Source: Pseudomonas sp. QTF5
Lineage (GTDB): Bacteria > Pseudomonadota > Gammaproteobacteria > Pseudomonadales > Pseudomonadaceae
Reading direction: 5' to 3'
Assembly (NCBI RefSeq): GCF_000512695.2
Contig: NZ_AZRW02000016.1
Span: forward strand, 1 to 64,000
DNA: 64,000 nucleotides
The notes under the pieces were generated by a model. It ran no database searches. It was given only the letters and a program-made list of their open reading frames with translations, and was not told the DNA's origin. This document shows positions 19,851 to 28,377 of this stretch, piece by piece. Position 1 is the stretch's first letter, and every line of letters starts with the position of its first letter. The position numbers and the translations under genes were made by a program.

Positions 19851-20611
19851 GTGACCACCACGATGGCGTTTCCAGGAGGGGATTGAACAGCGTCGGGCAA
19901 CGTTATCTCAGCGGCCGGATCCAGGCAACCGGGAATTAGTTTGCGCAGATCATCGATCACCAACGCCGGCGATTCTTCGGCAATCGGTCGACCGTGGTTA
20001 TAGCCGTAACTGAGGGCAACGCATTTGACCCCCGCCGCTTTCGCCGCCAGCACATCGCTGCGCGAGTCGCCGACGAACAACGATTGCGACGCCGGAATGT
20101 TGGCCATTTTCATCACGAAAAACAGCGCGGCCGGGTCAGGTTTCTTGTTCGGCAGGGTGTCGCCACCGATGATCCATTTGAAGTAGCGGCCGATCTTCAT
20201 CTGATCCAGCAGCGGCGCGACGAAGCGCTCCGGTTTGTTGGTGATCAGCGCCATTTCGACGCCTTGTTTGTTCAGCCACTTGAGGGTGTCACGCACGCCG
20301 GGGTAAACCACCGTCAGTTCGTGACCGTCTTCATAAAAGCCGTTGAACAATTCCAGGGCACGCTCGGCCTCGACCTCATCGACACCCTCAGCGTCGATGT
20401 GGTTGGCCAAGGCCCGGCGCACCAGCATGTGCACGCCGTTGCCAACCCACTCGCGCACCGGTTCGATACCAGCAGGTTGACGCCCGAGTTTGAGCAGCAT
20501 GTTATCCACAGCCGCCGCGAGATCAGGGACCGAATCGACCAGCGTGCCATCCAGATCGAACATCACCAGCCGCGGCAGACGCCCGGGGAACAGCTGCTCA
20601 AAACCGCTCAT
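19793..20611 (-). CDS. gph: Phosphoglycolate phosphatase
   Basis: HAD-family phosphatase that removes 2-phosphoglycolate formed during DNA repair and metabolism. The 272-aa protein has motif [11 protein letters not shown] (about 18-27), motif II ITNKPE and motif [18 protein letters not shown]. It is about 20 residues longer than E. coli Gph; the extra C-terminal tail ends in [10 protein letters not shown] and resembles the trpG leader peptide, suggesting a regulatory role for trpE. It overlaps rpe by 4 bp. HAD phosphatases of this kind can have other substrates, but position and motifs fit Gph. Confidence 0.92.
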   Translation of the reverse strand: MSGFEQLFPGRLPRLVMFDLDGTLVDSVPDLAAAVDNMLLKLGRQPAGIEPVREWVGNGVHMLVRRALANHIDAEGVDEVEAERALELFNGFYEDGHELTVVYPGVRDTLKWLNKQGVEMALITNKPERFVAPLLDQMKIGRYFKWIIGGDTLPNKKPDPAALFFVMKMANIPASQSLFVGDSRSDVLAAKAAGVKCVALSYGYNHGRPIAEESPALVIDDLRKLIPGCLDPAAEITLPDAVQSPPGNAIVVVTRKLWMKVIKALARWRWRA

Positions 20612-21282
20612 GGGCGAGCCAGCGCCAGTTCGGAGCGCATTTTTTCAATCACTTCCTGGTAGTTCGGCGCATTGAAGATCGCCGAACCGGCGACGAAGGT
20701 GTCGGCGCCAGCAGCAGCGATTTCGCGAATGTTGTTCACGTTCACGCCACCGTCGATTTCCAGGCGAATGTCACGACCGGAGGCATCGATCAGTGCCCGC
20801 GCTTCACGCAGTTTGTCGAGAGTGCCGGGAATGAACTTCTGCCCGCCGAAGCCAGGGTTGACGCTCATCAGCAGGATCATGTCGACCTTGTCCATCACGT
20901 ACTTGAGCACGTCCAGCGGGGTCGCCGGGTTGAATACCAGCCCCGCCTTGCAGCCGCCTTCGCGGATCAGTTGCAGGGAACGGTCGACGTGCTGCGTGGC
21001 TTCCGGGTGGAAGGTAATGTAGGTCGCACCGGCCTCGATGAAGTCACCGACGATGCGGTCCACCGGGCTGACCATCAGGTGCGCGTCGATCGGCGCAGTT
21101 ACGCCGTACTTGCGCAGCGCGGAGCACACCATCGGGCCGATGGTCAGGTTTGGCACGTAGTGGTTGTCCATGACATCGAAGTGTACGAAGTCGGCGCCGG
21201 CGGCCAGGACGTTGTCCACTTCCTCACCCAGGCGGGCGAAGTCGGCGGAGAGAATCGACGGAGCAATGACGAAGGGCTGCAT
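20608..21282 (-). CDS. rpe: Ribulose-phosphate 3-epimerase
   Basis: Pentose-phosphate enzyme interconverting ribulose-5-P and xylulose-5-P. The 224-aa TIM barrel shows [25 protein letters not shown] with metal-ligand His/Asp, [19 protein letters not shown] and LEIDGGVN. The ATG giving MQPFVIAPS is used, with AAGGTG spaced well; the open frame extends 22 residues further but without family character. It is translationally coupled to gph. Confidence 0.96.
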   Translation of the reverse strand: MQPFVIAPSILSADFARLGEEVDNVLAAGADFVHFDVMDNHYVPNLTIGPMVCSALRKYGVTAPIDAHLMVSPVDRIVGDFIEAGATYITFHPEATQHVDRSLQLIREGGCKAGLVFNPATPLDVLKYVMDKVDMILLMSVNPGFGGQKFIPGTLDKLREARALIDASGRDIRLEIDGGVNVNNIREIAAAGADTFVAGSAIFNAPNYQEVIEKMRSELALARP

Positions 21283-21368
21283 GACGCACCTTTTTTGAGC
21301 AGAATCACGATGGCGCGCATTGTATACCTCATGCTTTGACGCGCGCACCGTGCTGCGATGATTGGGTA

Positions 21369-22517
21369 CTAATAGGCCGCTCGGTAGATCTTCTCGATAT
21401 CGACGGCGCTCAGCTTGCGCGGATTGTTGCGCATCAGGCGTTCGATACCGGCAGCTTCCACGGCCATGGCCGGAATCGCATCCTCAGGCACCCCGAAACT
21501 GCGCAGGCCCAGCGGGATTTCCACCGCCGCGCACAGTTCGGTCATCGCCTCCACGGCTTTGTCCGCCGCTTCGTTGGCGCTCAGATGAGCGGTCTTCACC
21601 CCCATGGCCTCGGCAATATCCTGCATGCGTTCCACGCAAGCCATCTTGTTCCAGGTCATGACATACGGCAGCAGCAAGGCATTGCTGACGCCATGGGCAA
21701 TATTGAACCGCCCGCCCAGGGGATACGCCAACGCATGCACTGCGCCGACCCCGGCATTGCCGAACGCCATGCCGGCCATCAGGCTGGCGGTGGCCATGTC
21801 TTCGCGAGCTTGCAGATGGGATGGATTGGCGTAGGCCTTGGGCAGCGCCTTGGTAATCAGCTTGATCGCGCCAATGGCCAGAGCGTCGGTGATTGGCGAG
21901 GCATTGAGCGACAGGTAGGACTCGATGGCGTGCACCAGCGCATCGACGCCACTGGCGGCAGTGACACTGCGCGGGCAGGTCAGGGTCATTTGTGGGCTGA
22001 CCAGCGCTACGTCCGGCAACAGGTAGTCGCTGACAATGCCTTTCTTCAGCTGCGCGACCTTGTCGGAGAGGATGGCCACGTTGGTCACTTCCGAACCGGT
22101 GCCGGCGGTGGTCGGGATGGCAATCAGCGGCGGGCCTTTGCGCGGTACCTGATCGACGCCGAACAAATCCTCCAGAGCGCCGTGGTAACCGGCATAGGCT
22201 GCAACGCTCTTGGCGATGTCGATGGCACTGCCACCACCGAGACCGATCAGTCCGTCATGCCCGCCTTCACGGTAAACCCGCATGCAGTCTTCAACGATGG
22301 CGATTTCCGGGTCTGGCAGCACCCGGTCGAAAATCTCATAGCTGCGCTCGCCCAGCTGCGCCAGCGCCAGCTCTACCGTGCCGGACTTGACCAGTGCGGC
22401 GTCGGTGACGATCAGCGGGTTGTCGATGTCCAGACGCGTCAACTCGGCCGCCAGTTGCTCGATGGCACCTGCGCCGGTGATCAGTTTGTGAGCGATTTTG
22501 AAAGAGGAAAGACTCAT
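21369..22517 (-). CDS. Iron-containing alcohol dehydrogenase
   Basis: A 382-aa group III alcohol dehydrogenase, NAD(P)-dependent. It shows the cofactor motif [15 protein letters not shown] (about 92-106), [11 protein letters not shown], and metal ligands in [14 protein letters not shown] and the [20 protein letters not shown] segment. The exact alcohol substrate is unknown. In my memory of PAO1, rpe is followed directly by the agt genes, so this gene looks like a local addition, but its codon use is like its neighbours. It is not obviously in an operon. Confidence 0.85.
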   Translation of the reverse strand: MSLSSFKIAHKLITGAGAIEQLAAELTRLDIDNPLIVTDAALVKSGTVELALAQLGERSYEIFDRVLPDPEIAIVEDCMRVYREGGHDGLIGLGGGSAIDIAKSVAAYAGYHGALEDLFGVDQVPRKGPPLIAIPTTAGTGSEVTNVAILSDKVAQLKKGIVSDYLLPDVALVSPQMTLTCPRSVTAASGVDALVHAIESYLSLNASPITDALAIGAIKLITKALPKAYANPSHLQAREDMATASLMAGMAFGNAGVGAVHALAYPLGGRFNIAHGVSNALLLPYVMTWNKMACVERMQDIAEAMGVKTAHLSANEAADKAVEAMTELCAAVEIPLGLRSFGVPEDAIPAMAVEAAGIERLMRNNPRKLSAVDIEKIYRAAY

Positions 22518-22630
22518 GTGCGCAGCCTCTTATCGATAGGGGAGCTGGGCACAATAGTAGCTGGGGATTGGGGGTTGTCTGCTATTAAGTTCGTGAATGA
22601 CAGCCGATCCCGAAAACTACACAAATCGAC

Positions 22631-22720
22631 TGTGGGAGCGGGCTTGCTCGCGAAGGCGGAGTGTCAGTCGACGTGTATGTCGAATGTGCCGCCGTCTTCG
22701 CGAGCAAGCCCGCTCCCACA
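22631..22720. repeat. REP doublet (inverted pair)
   Basis: TGTGGGAGCGGGCTTGCTCG and the inverse TCTTCGCGAGCAAGCCCGCT flank a ~40-bp spacer between the alcohol dehydrogenase start and the agtD stop. Confidence 0.9.
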
Positions 22721-22739
22721 TTTTGAGCTGTGTGAAATT

Positions 22740-23564
22740 TCAGACCTGCGCGGTACGCAGTTTTTCGCTGCGCCCGCGCAGCCACTCCAGCGTCAGCAAC
22801 AGGATCACCGAGAACGCGATCAACAGCGTCGCGGCAGCGGCAATCGTCGGGCTGAGGTTTTCGCGGATGCCGCTGAACATCTGCCGAGGCAAGGTCGCTT
22901 GCTCAGGACCGGCGAGGAACAGCGTCACCACCACTTCATCGAATGAGGTGGCAAAGGCAAACAGCGCACCGGAAATCACGCCCGGCGCAATCAATGGCAA
23001 TGTCACCCGACGAAACGCGGTCAGCGGCGAAGCGCCCAGGCTTGCAGCGGCCCGCACCAGGTTTTGGTTAAACCCCTGCAACGTCGCCGACACAGTGATG
23101 ATTACAAATGGCACGCCCAAGACGGCGTGCACGACGATCAGCGAGATATAGCTGTTACCGAACCCCAGCGGCGCAAAGAACAGATAGCTGGCCACACCAA
23201 TAATCACCACTGGCACCACCATCGGCGAAATCACCAGCGCCATCACCAGCGGTTTACCCGGAAAATCGCCCCGGGTCAGACCGATCGCCGCCAGCGTACC
23301 GAAGATCATCGCCAACACGGTGGCCGCCGGGGCCACGATCATGCTGTTCTTCAACGAACGCATCCATTCCGCCGACGCAAAAAAGTCCTGGTACCAGTGC
23401 AGCGAGAAGCCTTGCAGCGGATAGACCAGAAAACTCCCTGAGTTGAACGACAGCGGAATGATCACCAGCACCGGCAGGATCAGGAACAACAAAATCAAGC
23501 CGCAGAGAATCCGCAAACTGTAGAACCACACCCGTTCGATGGGCGACATATAAGGACTCAGCAT
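22740..23564 (-). CDS. agtD: ABC transporter permease (PotC type)
   Basis: Inner-membrane permease, 274 aa with six hydrophobic segments and the EAA loop AAASLGASPLTAFRRVTLPLIAPG that docks the ATPase. Homologues are the PotC-like permeases of polyamine/amino-acid-type importers. In PAO1 the genes beside rpe are agtABCD, reported to import 4-aminobutyrate and 5-aminovalerate, hence the symbol. It is the last gene of the unit, 12 bp after agtC. Confidence 0.85.
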   Translation of the reverse strand: MLSPYMSPIERVWFYSLRILCGLILLFLILPVLVIIPLSFNSGSFLVYPLQGFSLHWYQDFFASAEWMRSLKNSMIVAPAATVLAMIFGTLAAIGLTRGDFPGKPLVMALVISPMVVPVVIIGVASYLFFAPLGFGNSYISLIVVHAVLGVPFVIITVSATLQGFNQNLVRAAASLGASPLTAFRRVTLPLIAPGVISGALFAFATSFDEVVVTLFLAGPEQATLPRQMFSGIRENLSPTIAAAATLLIAFSVILLLTLEWLRGRSEKLRTAQV

Positions 23565-23576
23565 TTCATTCTCCCC

Positions 23577-24824
23577 TTAGCTCAGGCGCAGGCGACTGGC
23601 GCCCACCAGCCAGCTGTAAATCAGATAAAGCACCACGGTCGCCAGCAGCAACAGCCCACCGAGTGCGGTCGCCATGCCCCAGTTGATGCTGGTGTTGGTG
23701 TAGAAGGCGACGAAATAACTGACCATCTGATCGTTCGGGCTGCCCAGCAATGCCGGGGTAATGTAGTAGCCGATGGCGAGGATGAACACCAACAGGCAAC
23801 CGGCGCCGACACCGGCATAGGTCTGCGGGAAATACACCCGCCAGAAACTGGCGAACGGGTGGCAGCCGAGGGAAATCGCTGCACGCATGTACGTCGGCGA
23901 GATGCCTTTCATCACGCTGTAGATCGGCAGAATCATGAACGGCAGCAGGATGTGCACCATAGAGATGTAGACCCCGGTGCGGTTGAACACCAGCTCCAGC
24001 GGCTTGTCGATGACGCCCATGGCCATCAGGCCGCTGTTGATGAGGCCACCCGATTGCAGTAACACGATCCACGCGGCGACCCGCACCAGAATCGAGGTCC
24101 AGAACGGCAACAGCACCAGAATCATCAACAGGTTGCTTTGTCGCGATGGCAGGTTCGCCAGCAGGTAGGCCAATGGATAGGCCAGCACCAGACAGATCAC
24201 GGTGATGATCAGACCCATCCAGAAGGTCCGGGCGAAGATATCGAGGTAGATCGCCTGATCGGGGGTGGCCGGGGCCACTTCGCCGAGGTCGTCGATACGG
24301 TGGTCGACGGAGGCCAGCAGGTAATAAGGCGTGACGCCACTGGTGTTGCGGCGCACGACTTGCCAATAGGCCGGGTCCCCCCAACGTTCATCCAGCGCTT
24401 CCAGCGCTTCTTTATAGGAGGCCGGTTCGGTGGCGAACGGCAAGGCGCGGGCGGTTTTGGTCAGCAGGCTGCGGTAGCCGGCCAACTCCATGTTCAAGCG
24501 CTTGGACAAGTCGCCCAAGGTCTGATTCTTGCGAGCTTCGGCGAGGTCTTCGCTGGCGGCCTTGTACACAGGCTCTGCCGGCAGGCCTCGGCCATCCCAA
24601 CTGGCGATGGCTGCCACGGTGCGCGGCATGGTGCCGACCACTTCCGGGTTACCGACGCTTTTGTAGAGCAGCGCCACGATCGGCACCAGAAACACCAGCA
24701 ACAGAAACAGCACCAACGGCGCGATCAAGGCTTGTGCTTTCCAGCGGTTGATCCGCTCGGCGTGCTTGAGCCGCTGCTTCAAGGTGGGGTCAGTGCCCGC
24801 GTTCAGGGGAATGGCGGTGGCCAT
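23577..24824 (-). CDS. agtC: ABC transporter permease (PotB type, long N-terminal insert)
   Basis: A 415-aa permease. After the first membrane segment (about 32-54) comes a soluble insert of about 140 residues, then a PotB-like membrane domain (about 195-415) with the EAA loop RAAISLGCHPFASFWRVYFPQTYAG. The insert makes it longer than E. coli PotB (about 285 aa) and is a feature of this transporter subgroup. It is separated from agtB by 198 bp containing a palindromic repeat. Confidence 0.85.
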   Translation of the reverse strand: MATAIPLNAGTDPTLKQRLKHAERINRWKAQALIAPLVLFLLLVFLVPIVALLYKSVGNPEVVGTMPRTVAAIASWDGRGLPAEPVYKAASEDLAEARKNQTLGDLSKRLNMELAGYRSLLTKTARALPFATEPASYKEALEALDERWGDPAYWQVVRRNTSGVTPYYLLASVDHRIDDLGEVAPATPDQAIYLDIFARTFWMGLIITVICLVLAYPLAYLLANLPSRQSNLLMILVLLPFWTSILVRVAAWIVLLQSGGLINSGLMAMGVIDKPLELVFNRTGVYISMVHILLPFMILPIYSVMKGISPTYMRAAISLGCHPFASFWRVYFPQTYAGVGAGCLLVFILAIGYYITPALLGSPNDQMVSYFVAFYTNTSINWGMATALGGLLLLATVVLYLIYSWLVGASRLRLS

Positions 24825-24888
24825 GGCGTACTCCGGAAATCTTTGATCGTTGCAGAGGCGGCAAACGCCACCTCGAACTTTTGGTACT

Positions 24889-24991
24889 GATCGTTCCCAC
24901 GCTCTGCGTGGTAACGCATCCAGTGATGCTCTGCGTCACAGGGACGCGGAGCGTCCCGGGCGGCATTCCCACGCAGAGCGTGGGAACGATC
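24889..24991. repeat. GATCGTTCCCACGC palindromic repeat inside the agt unit
   Basis: GATCGTTCCCACGCTCTGCG at the left and its inverse CGCAGAGCGTGGGAACGATC at the right enclose a GC-rich centre with a further hairpin. This class of large intergenic palindrome is common in fluorescent pseudomonads. It lies between agtB and agtC, so it is transcribed as part of the mRNA and could limit expression of the permeases relative to the binding protein. Confidence 0.85.
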
Positions 24992-25022
24992 ATCCGGTGA
25001 ACCGTCGTCCCGTGTAGCGTGG

Positions 25023-26066
25023 TTACTTCGCAGCCCAGGAATTGAAGCGCTGCTCCAGTTGCTCGCCGTTGTCAGCCCAGAAGCTGACGTCGATCTGCAC
25101 TTGGTTGGCGATGTTTTCCGGGGTGGTCGGCATGTCTTTCAGGACATCCTTGGACAGCAATGGCACGGCTTGGGTGTTGGCCGGGCCGTAGGCGATGTTT
25201 TCCGAGTAGGTCTTCTGCTGCTGCGGCGCCACCGAGAACGCGATGAATTTTTTCGCCGCTTCGGCACGGGTCTTATCTAGACCCTTTGGAATCGCCCATG
25301 CGTCGAAGTCGTAGATGCCGCCGTTCCACACCACTTTCAGGTTGCTTTCTTTCTGTACCGCCGCGATCCGGCCGTTGTAGGCAGAGCTCATGACCACGTC
25401 GCCGGAGGCGAGGTATTGCGGCGGTTGTGCGCCGGCTTCCCACCACTGGATGCTTGGTTTGAGCTCATCGAGTTTCTTGAACGCGCGGTCCTGACCGTCC
25501 TTGCCGGCCAGCACTTTGTAGACGTCTTTCGGTGCTACGCCATCGGCCATCAAGGCGAATTCCAGGGTGTACTTGGCGCCTTTACGCAGGCCGCGTTTGC
25601 CCGGGAATTTCTTGGTGTCCCAGAAATCCACCCAACTGGTCGGAGCGGTTTTCAGCTTGTCGGCGTTGTAGGCCAGCACGGTCGACCACACGAAGAAGCC
25701 CACACCGCACGGCTGAATAGCGCCTTTGACGTAGTCTTCGGTCTTGCCGAACAGCGCAGGATCGAGTTGCTCGAACATGTCTTCGTCGCAACCACGGGAC
25801 AGTTCTGGCGATTCAACTTCCACCAGGTCCCAAGACACGCTCTTGGTGTCGACCATGGCTTTGACCTTGGCCATCTCGCCGTTGTATTCGCCAGCGACGA
25901 TTTTGCCGTTGCCTGCCGCTTCCCATGGTGCGTAAAAGGCTTTGGCCTGCGCCGCCTTGTTCGCCCCGCCAAAAGACACCACGGTCAGGTCCGGGCCCGC
26001 CGCCATCGCGTGCGCCGCACCCATCATGCCCACGACCAGGGCTGTGAATTTCAGGGATCTCAACAT
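25023..26066 (-). CDS. agtB: ABC transporter periplasmic binding protein (PotD type)
   Basis: A 347-aa solute-binding protein with an N-terminal signal peptide (LVVGMMGAAHAMAAGPD, cut near residue 22). The type I/PotD-like fold shows LTVVSFGGANKAAQAKAF, GVGFFVWSTVLAYN and ETYSENIAYGP-like segments. By gene order it corresponds to AgtB, the binding protein for 4-aminobutyrate/5-aminovalerate. The ligand is inferred from the orthologue, not visible in the sequence. Confidence 0.85.
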   Translation of the reverse strand: MLRSLKFTALVVGMMGAAHAMAAGPDLTVVSFGGANKAAQAKAFYAPWEAAGNGKIVAGEYNGEMAKVKAMVDTKSVSWDLVEVESPELSRGCDEDMFEQLDPALFGKTEDYVKGAIQPCGVGFFVWSTVLAYNADKLKTAPTSWVDFWDTKKFPGKRGLRKGAKYTLEFALMADGVAPKDVYKVLAGKDGQDRAFKKLDELKPSIQWWEAGAQPPQYLASGDVVMSSAYNGRIAAVQKESNLKVVWNGGIYDFDAWAIPKGLDKTRAEAAKKFIAFSVAPQQQKTYSENIAYGPANTQAVPLLSKDVLKDMPTTPENIANQVQIDVSFWADNGEQLEQRFNSWAAK

Positions 26067-26114
26067 TTATTGTTCTCCAACTGCAGGGTTAGTGTTGGTG
26101 AAGCAGGGGGGCGA

Positions 26115-27239
26115 TCAATGCGCCTCTAAAAGTGGGTCGAGCGCGCGAACGTGTTCGACCTGCCAGCCAAGCGGTACCACATCACCGACAGCCAGCGCGG
26201 GATCGAGCTCGGCAATCGGTTGTTTCACGAAGAAGTCGGTCTTGCCGCAGACTTCCAGGCGAACCCGGACGTGGTCGCCCAGATAGATGAATTCCGCCAC
26301 CCTCCCTGAGAAGCGGTTGACGCAGGACTCGCTCGAGCCATTGAGGCTCACGCGTTCCGGGCGAATCGACAGCGTGACCGGTTCGCCAGTCTTGCCGACG
26401 TTGACCGCCAGCGCTTCAACCTTTTCACCGCGACCGAGCTCGACCACGCAGCGGTCGCCGGTGTGGCTGTGCAAGCGGCCATTGAGACGGTTGTTCTCGC
26501 CGATGAAGTTGGCGACGAAGGTGTTTTTCGGTTCTTCATAGAGGGAGCGCGGCGGGGCGATCTGCTGGATTTCACCTTGATGGAAAACCGCCACACGGTC
26601 GGACATGGTCAGGGCTTCGCCCTGGTCGTGGGTCACGTAGACCACAGTCACGCCGAGGCGCTGGTGCAGGTGTTTGATTTCCATCTGCATGTGTTCACGC
26701 AGTTGTTTGTCCAGTGCGCCCAGGGGTTCGTCCATCAGTACCAGTTGTGGTTCGAACACCAGAGCGCGAGCCAGGGCCACACGCTGCTGCTGACCACCGG
26801 ACAGTTGCGCTGGATAACGCTGGGCGAAGGTGTCGAGCTGAACCATGCTCAAAACACGCTTGACCCGGTCACTGACGTCGCTTTTGTTCAAGCCGCGCAC
26901 GGTCAGCGGGAACGCCAGGTTCTCGGCGACCGTCATGTGCGGGAACAACGCGTAGTTCTGGAACACCATGCCGATGTCGCGTTTATGCGGCGGCACGTTG
27001 TTGATGGAGCGCCCGGCCAGTTGAATTTCCCCGGCGGTCGGCGTTTCGAAACCGGCGAGCATCATCAGACTGGTAGTCTTGCCGGAGCCGGACGGCCCGA
27101 GCAAGGTGAGAAATTCGCCTTTGCGAATATCCAGGTTGAGGTCTTTGACGATCAGGTTCTCGCCGTCGTAGCTCTTTTGCACTCCACGAAAGCTGACCAG
27201 AATATCGCTGGCCCCTGCGCTTGAATCAACCTGGCTCAT
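26115..27239 (-). CDS. agtA: ABC transporter ATP-binding protein (PotA type)
   Basis: About 374 aa. The ATPase domain has Walker A LLGPSGSGKTTSL, the Q-loop, signature LSGGQQQRVALARAL and Walker B PQLVLMDEPLGALD, followed by the switch His in VTHDQGEA. The C-terminal TOBE domain (about 270-374) is typical of MalK/PotA proteins. The start is the ATG giving MSQVDSS with AAAGG upstream; an in-frame GTG two codons earlier is possible. It is the first gene of the agtABCD unit. Confidence 0.88.
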   Translation of the reverse strand: MSQVDSSAGASDILVSFRGVQKSYDGENLIVKDLNLDIRKGEFLTLLGPSGSGKTTSLMMLAGFETPTAGEIQLAGRSINNVPPHKRDIGMVFQNYALFPHMTVAENLAFPLTVRGLNKSDVSDRVKRVLSMVQLDTFAQRYPAQLSGGQQQRVALARALVFEPQLVLMDEPLGALDKQLREHMQMEIKHLHQRLGVTVVYVTHDQGEALTMSDRVAVFHQGEIQQIAPPRSLYEEPKNTFVANFIGENNRLNGRLHSHTGDRCVVELGRGEKVEALAVNVGKTGEPVTLSIRPERVSLNGSSESCVNRFSGRVAEFIYLGDHVRVRLEVCGKTDFFVKQPIAELDPALAVGDVVPLGWQVEHVRALDPLLEAH

Positions 27240-27349
27240 ACCCACACCTTTGTTATTGATGACTGCTGTGGACTAAGCCTAGTGGACGCTGGGAGCCACG
27301 CAAATCGGGGCGCAGGAGAGAATCGCCTCAGCCGGATGGAAGGTTGGGG

Positions 27350-27365
27350 GTAGGGATTGCCCTAC
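27350..27365. promoter_or_regulatory. Palindrome GTAGGG-N4-CCCTAC upstream of agtA
   Basis: A perfect 6-bp inverted repeat with a 4-bp spacer (GTAGGG ATTG CCCTAC) sits about 110 bp upstream of agtA in the 377-bp gap to agtR. The layout resembles sites bound by dimeric NarL/LuxR-type response regulators, and AgtR is of that type and encoded next door. It is a candidate AgtR operator only. Apart from this and the REP at 27494-27583, I see nothing else in the gap; in particular no gene for the extra binding protein that I recall here in PAO1 (PA0602). Confidence 0.35.
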
Positions 27366-27493
27366 AAGGATGGCGGGAATGGATAGGGGAGCGGTTAGCT
27401 TGACGCTGCAAGCCGCAAGAACGGGCAAAAGCGATGGGCAAAAGGGTGTCGTTATTGGATATGCCCACGATGGGATGCACAAAGGAGATTCCC

Positions 27494-27583
27494 TGTGGGA
27501 GCGGGCTTGCTCGCGAAAGCGGTAGATCAAGCAACATGGATGTTGAATGTGATGTCCTCTTCGCGAGCAAGCCCGCTCCCACA
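27494..27583. repeat. REP doublet (inverted pair)
   Basis: TGTGGGAGCGGGCTTGCTCG and the inverse TCTTCGCGAGCAAGCCCGCT separated by about 40 bp, between the agtR stop and agtA. Confidence 0.9.
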
Positions 27584-27616
27584 TTGGATTGCAGTGAATC
27601 AGTGGGATTAGTCGTG

Positions 27617-28258
27617 TCAGAGGAGTTTGTGCTCCATCGCGTACTTCACCAGTTCGGCCAGGGAGGTGATGTTGAGTTTCTGCATCAACCGCGCCTTGTG
27701 AGTGCTGATGGTTTTGCTGCTCAGGGCCAGTTGTTGGGCGATGTCATTGACGTTGGCGCCTTGGGCCAAGCGTTCGAACACCGAGAATTCACGCTCCGAC
27801 AGCAACGAGTGCAACGGCCGCGAATCCGTCAGGCCGACTTCGAAGACCATGCGGTCGGCCAGGTCCGGGTCGATGTATCGCCCACCCGCCGCGACCTTGC
27901 GGATTGCCGTCAGCAGCAATGCCGGATCGCTGTCCTTGGTCGCATAGCCTGCGGCGCCAACCTTTAACGCCCGTGCGGCCATTTGCGCTTCGTCGTGCAT
28001 CGACAACACCAGAATCGCCGGGGGATTGTTCAGTGCGCGAATCCGCGGGATCGCTTCCAGGCCATTGACCCCGGGCATGGAGATATCCAGCAACACCACT
28101 TCGCACGGAACATGGCGCAAGGTCTCGAGCAACTGCTCGCCATTGCTCGCCTCCCCTACCACCAGCAAGTCCTTGGCCAGGCCAATCAATTGCTTGATGC
28201 CTTCGCGAACGATGGTGTGGTCTTCGGCTACCAGTACACGGATCACGTTCTTCTCCAT
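27617..28258 (-). CDS. agtR: Two-component response regulator, NarL/LuxR type
   Basis: A 213-aa regulator with an N-terminal receiver domain (acidic pocket at E-D in VLVAEDHT, phospho-acceptor Asp in VVLLDISMPG, conserved Lys in YATKDSD) and a C-terminal LuxR-type helix-turn-helix (LSEREFSVFERLAQG...NDIAQQLALSSKTISTHKARLMQKL). I start at MEKNVIRV; the longer open frame runs into REP sequence. It is paired with the sensor kinase gene upstream. The PAO1 orthologue AgtR is reported to control agtABCD and to respond to cell-wall sugars. Confidence 0.88.
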   Translation of the reverse strand: MEKNVIRVLVAEDHTIVREGIKQLIGLAKDLLVVGEASNGEQLLETLRHVPCEVVLLDISMPGVNGLEAIPRIRALNNPPAILVLSMHDEAQMAARALKVGAAGYATKDSDPALLLTAIRKVAAGGRYIDPDLADRMVFEVGLTDSRPLHSLLSEREFSVFERLAQGANVNDIAQQLALSSKTISTHKARLMQKLNITSLAELVKYAMEHKLL

Positions 28259-28283
28259 TCTTCTTATGTCAGAGCCAAGATCA

Positions 28284-28352
28284 TTCGCGAGCAAGCCCGC
28301 TCCCACATTTGGAATGCGTCCCCCCCTGTGGGAGCGGGCTTGCTCGCGAAGG
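28284..28352. repeat. REP doublet between agtS and agtR
   Basis: ATTCGCGAGCAAGCCCGCTC and the inverse TGTGGGAGCGGGCTTGCTCG enclose only about 19 bp. The element fills the short gap between a kinase gene and its regulator gene on the same strand, so it must lie inside their mRNA if they are cotranscribed. Confidence 0.9.
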
Positions 28353-28377
28353 CGCCAGTCCAAACAACTTAAAACCA

